From: Anaerolineales bacterium | GTDB taxonomy: Bacteria > Chloroflexota > Anaerolineae > Anaerolineales > E44-bin32 | Length of the DNA: 5,261 bases | Reading direction: 5' to 3' | Assembly (NCBI GenBank): GCA_030606845.1 | Contig: JAUWFP010000170.1 | Coordinates: 1-5,261 of the forward strand | In this document: piece by piece, positions 1 to 5,247 of the stretch | How the letters are laid out: each line of letters begins with the position of its first letter | Position numbering within the stretch: the stretch's first letter is position 1 | The notes under the pieces: model-generated | Seen by the model: the letters and a program-made list of their open reading frames with translations, nothing else | What the model was told of the DNA's origin: nothing | Database searches by the model: none | Position numbers and translations under genes: made by a program

Positions 1-980
1 ACGGTGACAAGACCTGCGGTGACCCCGATCGCCCCTGCCAGAATGACTTTGCCCCATATACCCCCTGAGAACAGCGATTTGAAGGCGGATCCAAGACCGC
101 CTCCGCCAGTTCCCCCACCCATCCCCCCACCAGCCCCTTCCACCCCACTTGCGCCCGGCTTTGCCGGTGGTCCGTTCAGGGATTTTAATCCCTTGATAAC
201 CCCTTCGGTCCACCCCGGTGATGGGAAAATAGGCACCAAACCCGCGACCATAGCCGCGACCTTCTTGAGGTCTTCCTCCGTCTCCTGGCAATGCTCGCAA
301 GCGGCGATATGGCGCTTTACGGCGCGTTGATCGTCGGCGCTCAACTCGCCATCCCGAAATGCCGAGATCAACTCTTCCAGTTCGCCGCACTGTGCGGCAC
401 CGCTCGTGGCCATCAAACGGATGCCGTGCAGTTCACGGAAGTTCAACCGCGCCCGGTGCACGAGCTGGCGGGCATTGTCATAATTACATTCGAGAGCCGT
501 GGCAACCTCACCGTAGGCGAGTCCGTTAATCTCACGCAGAACGAGCGCCTGGCGGTACTTCGTCGGCATGAGGACCAGGGTCGCCTCCACCGCCTCACGA
601 GCCTCCCCGCGCTGAACCTGACGTTCAGCGGGTCTTTGCGTGGTAGGTGGGCCTCTCATTTCCAATGGCTCCTCTACATCCACAAAACGTTTACCTTGCC
701 GTAAGTAATCGATGGCGAGGTTGCTCGCTATCCGGTAAACCCAGGATTTAAAATCCCAGGGCGGACCAAGCTGACTGACGCGTTCATGTGCGCGGATGAA
801 TGCATCCTGGGTGATGTCCTCGGCGGCATGCCGATCCCCAACCGTACGATAGATATAGTTGAGCACCGGTTGGTGCAATTGATGAAAAAGCTGAGTGAAC
901 GCCTCTCCATCACCTGCTTGCGCTCGTCGAACCAGGGCGATGTCTAGTCCCTGCGTCGGTTTTGAAAGCTCTTCTTTCAA
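1..980 (-). CDS. ECF sigma factor fused to a zinc anti-sigma-like domain and membrane helix (3' end outside window)
   Basis: Minus-strand frame open from a TTG at 980 to the window edge: 326 full codons, no stop seen. Residues about 24-94 are sigma region 2 (AEDITQDAF near 53-61; FKSWVYRIASNLAIDYLR at 77-94). Residues about 126-183 are sigma region 4 (MPTKYRQALVLREI at 138-151, then a helix-turn-helix ending HRAR at 175-178). C198, H224, C228 and C231 give C-x25-H-x3-C-x2-C, with FRDGEL between, which is the layout of zinc-binding anti-sigma (ZAS/zf-HC2) domains. A Gly/Pro-rich linker (about 270-297) leads to a hydrophobic run from 308 to the edge, probably a membrane helix. An in-frame TAA lies one codon before the TTG, and a Shine-Dalgarno sits 6 nt upstream, so TTG is the likely start. 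Inferred role: an extracytoplasmic-response sigma factor held at the membrane by its own anti-sigma module, possibly redox-sensitive through the cysteines. The signal and regulon are unknown. Confidence 0.88.
   Translation of the reverse strand, partial: MKEELSKPTQGLDIALVRRAQAGDGEAFTQLFHQLHQPVLNYIYRTVGDRHAAEDITQDAFIRAHERVSQLGPPWDFKSWVYRIASNLAIDYLRQGKRFVDVEEPLEMRGPPTTQRPAERQVQRGEAREAVEATLVLMPTKYRQALVLREINGLAYGEVATALECNYDNARQLVHRARLNFRELHGIRLMATSGAAQCGELEELISAFRDGELSADDQRAVKRHIAACEHCQETEEDLKKVAAMVAGLVPIFPSPGWTEGVIKGLKSLNGPPAKPGASGVEGAGGGMGGGTGGGGLGSAFKSLFSGGIWGKVILAGAIGVTAGLVT
112..146 (-). other. G-tract array (predicted G-quadruplex) in the sigma factor linker
   Basis: The plus strand carries C runs at 112-116, 118-120, 123-128, 134-137 and 143-146. 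The coding (minus) strand and its mRNA therefore have five G tracts of 3-6, separated by loops of 5, 5, 2 and 1 nt. This satisfies the usual G3+N1-7 quadruplex rule. It encodes part of the Gly-rich linker between the zinc domain and the membrane helix, so it may simply follow from glycine codons. A structural role is inference. Confidence 0.5.
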
Positions 981-986
981 GGCTTA

Positions 987-993
987 TTCCTTT
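987..993 (-). promoter_or_regulatory. Shine-Dalgarno deciding the TTG start of the sigma factor
   Basis: Read on the minus strand, AAAGGAA lies 6 nt before the TTG at 980-978. The codon two positions upstream of the TTG is an in-frame TAA (986-984), so the frame cannot extend further. No ATG occurs before sigma region 2. This site is the main support for a TTG start. Confidence 0.7.
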
Positions 994-1004
994 AACGACG
1001 GTTA

Positions 1005-1027
1005 GTTATCGTTTGTGACAGGATAAC
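1005..1027. promoter_or_regulatory. Operator-like dyad upstream of the sigma factor gene
   Basis: GTTATC (1005-1010) and GATAAC (1022-1027) are perfect 6-bp inverted arms around an 11-nt centre, 25 bases from the TTG start. An overlapping outer pair, GGTTA (1000-1004) and TAACC (1024-1028), uses the neighbouring bases. Arm length and spacing would suit a dimeric regulator or a leader hairpin just ahead of the ribosome binding site. Arms this short can occur by chance, so this is a candidate only. Confidence 0.28.
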
Positions 1028-1128
1028 CCACTAATATTTGGAAGTTGGCCTCGCTAAACCACACCTACCTATTCAGTAAAATAGACTTTGGGTAGATGCT
1101 TACAGTTAGCATACTCTGCCCATCGTTT

Positions 1129-1186
1129 TCCTGCTGTAAGGACCCACACGAGGGTCCGCATAGCAGGAGTTCCCTGATTCCCTGCT
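1129..1186 (-). other. Imperfect hairpin with a mutually exclusive alternative fold
   Basis: CCTGCT (1130-1135) pairs with AGCAGG (1162-1167), and the stem continues inward through a G-U and a T-A pair, a 2x2 internal loop and a GGACCC/GGGTCC stem (1140-1145 with 1152-1157) closing a 6-nt loop. Another CCTGCT at 1181-1186 can pair with the same AGCAGG arm, so two folds compete. The element lies in the presumed 5' region of the sigma factor transcript or the 3' region of the lipoprotein transcript. No run of U follows either fold on the minus strand, so it is not a standard terminator. Regulatory function is inferred only from the alternative pairing. Confidence 0.4.
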
Positions 1187-1197
1187 GTTAAATGTCC

Positions 1198-1238
1198 CTC
1201 GCCTCACTCGCAAGTAGCATTACTTGCGAGTGAGCGAG
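1198..1238 (-). terminator. Long stem-loop behind the lipoprotein gene, possible terminator
   Basis: CTCACTCGCAAGTA (1203-1216) and TACTTGCGAGTGAG (1221-1234) are a perfect 14-bp inverted repeat around the loop GCAT. After a single bulged C (1202), four more pairs form (1198-1201 with 1235-1238). The hairpin begins about 35 nt past the lipoprotein stop, where a terminator would be expected. On the minus strand it is followed by GGGACATTTAAC rather than a U tract, so intrinsic termination is uncertain. It could instead protect the 3' end of the mRNA, be bidirectional, or be a dispersed repeat. Confidence 0.5.
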
Positions 1239-1272
1239 ATCCAACAATAAATAGAACTATTTGACGCTATCC

Positions 1273-1992
1273 TTACTGGCTGGGTAGTGGAACTAAATCT
1301 AGCTTGTCAGGGTGTACCAACTCATACCAATAAAACACGTACATCCGGTCGCCCTTGGACCCCAAAATCACTCCATCTGTGGCCCCTGGTTCTGATAGGT
1401 CAAAGGTGAGCGTCAGCTCCGGTGCGGAAGTTTGACCCGGCATATCAATCGGGTCACCACAACTGCCTGTCAGTTCGTGATCCTCATAGTGTTCCACGAC
1501 CGTCAGTTCCACTACACCATTTTTACATACTCCCTGGATGTCGGCTGATAGAGTCCATGCACCCTGGATATATTGTACGGGGCAATTTTCAGAGCCGGTT
1601 TCTATCCAGCCTAAGACATTGATCGTGACGGTGTTCGACAACTCCTCGTTGCTCACCTTCCCAGAAGGTTCGAACCAGAGATCAAAGGTTGCAGGCTCCT
1701 CCTCCATCCACTCGAAGTAGTAGCTCCCGTCCCCAATGTCTCCTGATTGCAGAACGAGCTCGTGCTGGTACAAAAGTTCATACGATTCGTCGTAAGGAGG
1801 GCAATCGCCCTTTTTCGCCACCTTCTCCTGCTGCTCCAATTCAACGTCCGATGACTCCCCGCCCGTTAAAGTTGGCTCTGGATCATCCGCGCCGGTGCCC
1901 GGCAAGTTGCAGGCGCTTAGTCCAAGGATAAGGAAGCTGCAGCATAGGCTGATCCACATCCCTCGCTTGCCAAGTTTTATGTCCCCATTCAT
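1273..1992 (-). CDS. Secreted lipoprotein of unknown function
   Basis: A 239-residue protein starting with ATG at 1992, with AGGAGG five bases upstream, the best ribosome binding site in the window. The N-terminus has basic residues (K6, K9, R10), a hydrophobic core at about 12-25 and the lipobox LSAC with C28 as the lipidated cysteine. This indicates a type II signal peptide and export to the outer face of the membrane. Residues about 29-62 form an acidic, low-complexity tether (ADDPEP, TGGESSD). The rest looks like one globular, beta-rich domain with four further cysteines (64, 137, 156, 178) that could form two disulfides, plus aromatic patches (YYFEW at 91-95, YVFYWYEL at 218-225). I recognise no family or catalytic motif. 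It lies upstream of the sigma factor on the same strand but 292 bases away, with a terminator-like hairpin between, so co-transcription is doubtful. A surface or sensing role is only a guess. Confidence 0.85.
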   Translation of the reverse strand: MNGDIKLGKRGMWISLCCSFLILGLSACNLPGTGADDPEPTLTGGESSDVELEQQEKVAKKGDCPPYDESYELLYQHELVLQSGDIGDGSYYFEWMEEEPATFDLWFEPSGKVSNEELSNTVTINVLGWIETGSENCPVQYIQGAWTLSADIQGVCKNGVVELTVVEHYEDHELTGSCGDPIDMPGQTSAPELTLTFDLSEPGATDGVILGSKGDRMYVFYWYELVHPDKLDLVPLPSQ

Positions 1993-2296
1993 GATTTCCT
2001 CCTTTTGTGCTAAGCCCTCGTTTTCTGCTCGTTGGAACTTCGATCATCAGCCTTCAATAGACAGACGAGCGTAGTCCGGCTACCTTCGAGCATACACACC
2101 TTGCAATAAATCTTGATGCATATCTATAACGAAAACTCTCATCAATCTGTGACACGTTCGCTAGAGGCGAGCCCCTTCTGTGAATATAGCATGAAAACGC
2201 CCGGCGATCTTCCTCCTGGGAGAAGATTGATGATCTTGCATTAGTTTTATTATCGTGAGTATTTTCCTTGTTATCAGAACCGGGTAAACTTGCCCT
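1993..2296. other. Divergent promoter region between the lipoprotein gene and psd
   Basis: No convincing gene lies in these 304 bases; the minus-strand open frame here has no family features and runs into psd. The region must supply promoters for both directions. The lipoprotein side ends with a strong Shine-Dalgarno (about 1997-2006). A weak minus-strand promoter candidate is TTGATG, a 17-nt spacer and TATGCA near 2115-2145. The psd side carries a better candidate at 2236-2265. A short imperfect hairpin, ATCTTC with GAAGAT (2207-2212 and 2222-2227), lies upstream of the latter. Confidence 0.6.
2236..2265 (+). promoter_or_regulatory. Candidate sigma-70 promoter of the psd-pssA operon
   Basis: TTGCAT (2236-2241) and TATTTT (2260-2265) match the -35 and -10 hexamers at four positions each, with an 18-nt spacer inside an A/T-rich stretch 31 bases ahead of the psd start. 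This would give a short leader of roughly 25 nt. Neither hexamer is a full match, so the assignment is tentative. Confidence 0.35.
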
Positions 2297-2986
2297 ATGA
2301 CCGACAAAAAGGATGCGCCACGTTTCTCAATGACGATCGCCAAAGAAGCTAGGCGCGAGTTCGTCCTCGTTTCTCTGTTGACCCTCGCAGCGCTTATTGC
2401 CGCCTTGATCCTCCACCAAGCCTTCTGGGTTTCCCTCGCTACTCTATTTGGTATTGTGTGGGTCGGGTTAGCCTTATTCTTCCGTGATCCAGCCCGAGCG
2501 ATCCCGCGCGAGGGCGGCCTTTATTATGCACCAGCAGATGGCAAGGTTGTTGTTGTGGAACGAGTTAACGAGCCGATTTTTCTGCAACGCGAAGCCCTGC
2601 GAATCGCGATTTTTATGTCTATCGCGGATGTCCATGTAAATCGGACTCCCGGGAAGGGCGTTGTGATTTTCACTCTCCATGTTCCGGGGAAGTTCATCCA
2701 AGCATTTCGACCGGAAGCCGCGCTCGAGAACGAGCAAAACCTGATCGGAATCGAGCATGGCCGCGACCGTTTCCTGATCAAGCAGATCGCCGGCATCCTC
2801 GCCCGAAGGATCGTTTGCTCAGTCCGACCTGACGACGAACTCGAAGCCGGTGACCGGATTGGGATGATTAAATTCGGCTCACGCGTTGAGCTGTACCTGC
2901 CGACCGATTGTCAGGCACTGATTCAGACCGGTGACATCGTACGTGCTGGCATCACACCAGTCGCCAGATGCAGTGATGTCGACTAA
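2297..2986 (+). CDS. psd: Phosphatidylserine decarboxylase (short type), pyruvoyl enzyme precursor
   Basis: A 229-residue protein of the short Psd class. It would remove CO2 from phosphatidylserine to give phosphatidylethanolamine at the cytoplasmic membrane. Two hydrophobic segments at about 23-42 and 44-62 anchor the N-terminus. FFRDPARAIP (61-70), APADG (78-82, with D81 the likely triad aspartate), SIADVHVNRTP (108-118, likely triad histidine H113) and ENEQN (144-148) follow in family order. FGSRVELYLP (193-202) is the autocleavage site: G194/S195 should split into a beta chain and an alpha chain with S195 becoming the pyruvoyl group. The ATG at 2297 lacks a good Shine-Dalgarno (only GGG about 12 bases upstream). 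A second in-frame ATG at 2330 (M12) would keep both membrane segments and could be the true start. First gene of the lipid operon; pssA follows after 37 bases. The archaeal-type archaetidylserine decarboxylases share this architecture, but phosphatidylserine is the expected substrate here. Confidence 0.93.
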   Translation: MTDKKDAPRFSMTIAKEARREFVLVSLLTLAALIAALILHQAFWVSLATLFGIVWVGLALFFRDPARAIPREGGLYYAPADGKVVVVERVNEPIFLQREALRIAIFMSIADVHVNRTPGKGVVIFTLHVPGKFIQAFRPEAALENEQNLIGIEHGRDRFLIKQIAGILARRIVCSVRPDDELEAGDRIGMIKFGSRVELYLPTDCQALIQTGDIVRAGITPVARCSDVD

Positions 2987-3023
2987 GATAGAGACGAAAC
3001 CTTTGTAATGTACGGACTGCCTG

Positions 3024-3716
3024 ATGAATGCACTTAGACAGTATGTACCGAACTTGATCACCTTCACCACGTTGGTCTGCGGAATGTCTTCCATCGCACT
3101 GGCGATTGAAGGACACCTCAATCTGGCTGGTGTTTTGATTCTGGCAGGTTATATACTCGATGCGATCGACGGAGGAGTCGCCCGGCGGCTGGATGTCTCA
3201 TCTGCGTTTGGCACGCAACTTGATTCCCTGGTCGACATCATCATTTTCGGCGGGGCAGGTTCGGTCTTGGTATGGCAGCACCTTTCAGAAACCCCTCTAA
3301 TTCGATGGCCCTATTGGATCTCTGGAGTGATTTTCGTCCTCGCTAGTGCATACCGCCTCGCCCGCTTCAACCTTTACACTGACGAAACCAAGCAGATAGA
3401 GTCTTTAGGATTAACCGCCTCTACATCCGGCGCATTTATTGCCCTTGCTGTGCTCGCGGACCAGGCATTCGAACATCACCTCTTCCCGGATTGGATCTTC
3501 CCGCTGCTCCTTTTTACAGTTTCGCTTCTCATGGTCAGCCGCATCCGCTTCCCTGAACTGCATGTCATTTTTCGCCGACGACGGATGAACCTCGTTATTT
3601 TGTGCACAAGTCTCATCGCCGCCTATTGGTTGACTCCCCAACTAGTCTGGTTTGGGCTAACAACCGGCTACATCTCCTTCGGCGTTCTACGCGCCGGATT
3701 TCGACAAATCCAATGA
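3024..3716 (+). CDS. pssA: CDP-diacylglycerol-serine O-phosphatidyltransferase (phosphatidylserine synthase)
   Basis: A 230-residue integral membrane protein of the CDP-alcohol phosphatidyltransferase family. It would transfer the phosphatidyl group from CDP-diacylglycerol to L-serine, releasing CMP. The family signature is complete: D49-G-x2-A53-R54-x8-G63-x3-D67-x3-D71, with D46 as the additional metal-site aspartate. YRLARFN (110-116) and LMVSRIRFPEL (169-179) are typical of the PssA subgroup (Bacillus type, unrelated to E. coli PssA). About six to eight hydrophobic segments span the protein. The stretch after the second motif reads GLTASTSGA (129-137), whereas many PssA proteins have a GLPxPxA-like sequence there, a mild divergence. 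GGA 7 bases before the ATG is a modest ribosome binding site. The product would feed Psd encoded just upstream, and the stop codon overlaps the next gene's start. The partner context makes serine the most likely acceptor over other alcohols. Confidence 0.92.
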   Translation: MNALRQYVPNLITFTTLVCGMSSIALAIEGHLNLAGVLILAGYILDAIDGGVARRLDVSSAFGTQLDSLVDIIIFGGAGSVLVWQHLSETPLIRWPYWISGVIFVLASAYRLARFNLYTDETKQIESLGLTASTSGAFIALAVLADQAFEHHLFPDWIFPLLLFTVSLLMVSRIRFPELHVIFRRRRMNLVILCTSLIAAYWLTPQLVWFGLTTGYISFGVLRAGFRQIQ

Positions 3717-4375
3717 GGGTAATCGATCGAATTAAAGGTCTAATTCTCGCTTTTTACGCGCGCATGATTCAACGAACAGCCCACCTGACAATAGACGGCT
3801 GGGATCATGTAAGCAAAGCATTTGCCGCAGATAAGCCGATCCTTTTCGTTGCGTGGCATGGGCAACAACACCTCCTTTTCGCGCTCGTCGGGACTCATGT
3901 GGATCTATCGGAATTCGCATTTATCATAGTTGGCGATCACCGCCAGCAAGTGCTCGAGTCGTTTGCCACCCGTGTTGGAGCCATCTCCATTCCGATCTCC
4001 ATGGAAGATGACTCATTTTCGGGTGCTCGCAACCTCATCGAGCTTATTATCAAGCTTCGCAAAGGCAAATACTCCTTGATCGCACCGGACGGACCGGACG
4101 GTCCCCCGAGGATCCCCAAGCCGGGTACAGCCTTTATCGCCATTCGCGCCCAAGCGCAGATCATTCCCTTCGCCGCTTACTGCCCATATGCTTATCGCTT
4201 GCGCCGGTGGGATCGGTACTCCCTTCCCCTCCCATTTGCCCGAATCTACTGCAGCGTCCGCCCCCCCATATCGGTCTCGCGCGACGCAGATCCCGAGATG
4301 CTACTCGAGCAGGTAACCAGCGAAATTAACATTGCGAATGAGCAGGCGGAAGCTATGGCCAAGAGACGGAAATAG
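3713..4375 (+). CDS. DUF374-family lysophospholipid acyltransferase-like protein
   Basis: A 220-residue protein if started at the ATG at 3713, which overlaps the pssA stop as ATGA and suggests translational coupling. The same frame is open further upstream, inside pssA, but those 37 residues (HRRLL, LLRRSTRR and similar) look like out-of-frame shadow. The family pattern is clear: AWHGQ (47-51), APDGPDGPP (124-132), PKPGTAFIAIRA (136-147) and RLRRWDRYSLPLPFARI (162-178), as in DUF374 proteins related to lysophospholipid acyltransferases. Classical PlsC-type enzymes have HxxxxD; here H49 is followed five residues later by leucine (L54), so the WHG form replaces it, as usual for DUF374. There is no long membrane helix beyond a weak hydrophobic N-terminus. 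Placement after psd and pssA suggests membrane-lipid acylation or remodelling, but the acyl donor and acceptor are unknown. Members elsewhere sit near lipopolysaccharide genes, so another glycolipid substrate is possible. Confidence 0.85.
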   Translation: MRVIDRIKGLILAFYARMIQRTAHLTIDGWDHVSKAFAADKPILFVAWHGQQHLLFALVGTHVDLSEFAFIIVGDHRQQVLESFATRVGAISIPISMEDDSFSGARNLIELIIKLRKGKYSLIAPDGPDGPPRIPKPGTAFIAIRAQAQIIPFAAYCPYAYRLRRWDRYSLPLPFARIYCSVRPPISVSRDADPEMLLEQVTSEINIANEQAEAMAKRRK

Positions 4376-4512
4376 TCATCGATTCATTCCCACCAAAACT
4401 GCCAAACGGAAACAATGGAAATACCCCGCCCGTTCACTTTTTATTGTAAACGCGGCAGAGTTATCATCTAGACGCAGTTATTGCTTAACGACTGGAACTA
4501 CTCAAAGGGGAA
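4376..4512. other. Convergent intergenic region
   Basis: These 137 bases separate the end of the plus-strand lipid operon from the end of the minus-strand ABC gene, so a terminator for each would be expected. The only U-tract candidate on the plus strand is TTTTT at 4438-4442, preceded by a 5-bp AACGG/CCGTT pairing (4405-4409 with 4430-4434) across a 20-nt loop, too weak to call. I see no other structure. Confidence 0.5.
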
Positions 4513-5247
4513 TTACAGAACAACCTTCCCGTCCGCAAGACGGATGGTCCTCATCGCGCGACCGGCCAACTCATCGTCGTGGGTAACCATGAGAATCGTC
4601 GTTCCACGCGATACCAGGTCCTCAAAGAGGCGGATAATCTTGTTTGACGAATGGGAATCCAGATTCCCTGTGGGTTCGTCGGTTGCGATAATCGGGGGAT
4701 CATTGGCAAGCGCACGTGCAATCGCTGCCCGCTGCTGCTGCCCACCAGAGAGCTTCGCCGGAAGCGCATCCGCCTGGTCCTCAATACCTACCAATTCGAG
4801 TAAGTGCATAGCGCGATCATCGCGTTCTTGTCGATCGAAGACGCCGCCAAAATCCATCGGCAGGCGTACATTCTCTAGGACGGAAAGTGTGGGTAGAAGC
4901 TGGAAAAATTGAAAGACAACGCCCACATTTTTACCACGCCAGACAGCGATTTCTCCTTCGTCGAGCTCATGCACAGCGGCGCCGGTAACATAGATTTCCC
5001 CATCGCTGGGTCGATCGATGCCGGTCAGCATGTTAATAAGAGTCGTTTTTCCGCTGCCTGATTTCCCAACGATTGACACGAATTCGCCCTTGTCAATACG
5101 CAGGTCTACATCTCTCAACGCTACGAATGATCCCGCAGACGTTTCATAGATCTTGGAAACCTGATTGAATGCGATCAGGTGACCATTCGCTTTATACTTC
5201 CCAGTCCCTGAACCGTTAGAACCTGACTTATTCCAAAATGTCTTCAC
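4513..5247 (-). CDS. ABC transporter ATP-binding protein, MacB/LolD type
   Basis: A 244-residue ATPase subunit if started at the GTG at 5247. All nucleotide-binding motifs are present: Walker A GKSGSGKTT (61-69), Q-loop with Q113 in VFQFFQLLPTLSVLENV, signature LSGGQQQR (166-173), Walker B IIATDE (186-191), D-loop GNLD (194-197) and H-loop H223 in VTHDD. The Q-loop sequence and the DEPTGNLD form are typical of the MacB/LolD/DevA branch, whose partners are FtsX-like permeases acting on lipoproteins, peptides or envelope substrates. This subunit would hydrolyse ATP on the cytoplasmic face. The first 22 or so residues (Ser, Gly, Lys and Asn rich) precede the usual domain start near HLIAFNQVSKIYE and are extra for the family. 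The frame has no stop between the GTG and the window edge, so the real start may lie further upstream. No permease gene is visible; downstream is the convergent lipid operon, so a partner would be beyond the right edge. Confidence 0.93.
   Translation of the reverse strand: MKTFWNKSGSNGSGTGKYKANGHLIAFNQVSKIYETSAGSFVALRDVDLRIDKGEFVSIVGKSGSGKTTLINMLTGIDRPSDGEIYVTGAAVHELDEGEIAVWRGKNVGVVFQFFQLLPTLSVLENVRLPMDFGGVFDRQERDDRAMHLLELVGIEDQADALPAKLSGGQQQRAAIARALANDPPIIATDEPTGNLDSHSSNKIIRLFEDLVSRGTTILMVTHDDELAGRAMRTIRLADGKVVL

Larger units (their letters stand above)
981..1272. other. Intergenic region between lipoprotein and sigma factor genes, rich in inverted repeats
   Basis: This 292-base gap has no convincing ORF. 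On the minus strand, in order from the lipoprotein stop, it holds a long hairpin (1198-1238), a hairpin with a competing partner arm (1129-1186), a short ATGCT/AGCAT dyad (1096-1100 with 1108-1112), a GTTATC/GATAAC dyad (1005-1027) and the sigma gene Shine-Dalgarno. The sigma gene promoter must lie here if that gene is transcribed independently. I could not pick a -35/-10 pair that stands out, and autoregulation by the ECF factor itself is possible but not visible. Confidence 0.6.

Noticed and set aside
4..704. Two plus-strand open frames (4-330, very proline-rich, and 291-704)
   Set aside because: They lie antisense to the sigma factor, whose domains are unambiguous. The proline richness is the complement of the Gly-rich linker and neither shows any family motif.
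728..913. Minus-strand 61-codon open frame
   Set aside because: It is in a different frame of the same strand within sigma region 2, which is encoded in the frame starting at 980.
1422..1931. Several open frames on both strands within the lipoprotein gene
   Set aside because: All overlap a gene with a strong Shine-Dalgarno, signal peptide and lipobox. None has such signals.
2161..2343. Minus-strand 60-codon open frame in the divergent promoter region
   Set aside because: It extends into the psd start and has no recognisable domain. The protein looks like random translation.
3602..3712. 37-residue N-terminal extension of the DUF374 protein
   Set aside because: It overlaps the 3' part of pssA in another frame and is Arg/Ser-rich with no family match. 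The ATG at 3713 gives the usual start and an ATGA overlap.
4405..4442. Possible rho-independent terminator after the lipid operon
   Set aside because: There is only a 5-bp stem with a 20-nt loop before TTTTT, too weak to call.
4332..4912. Plus-strand open frames running across the 3' end of the DUF374 gene and into the ABC gene
   Set aside because: They are Ser/Arg-rich shadows antisense to intact ABC ATPase motifs.
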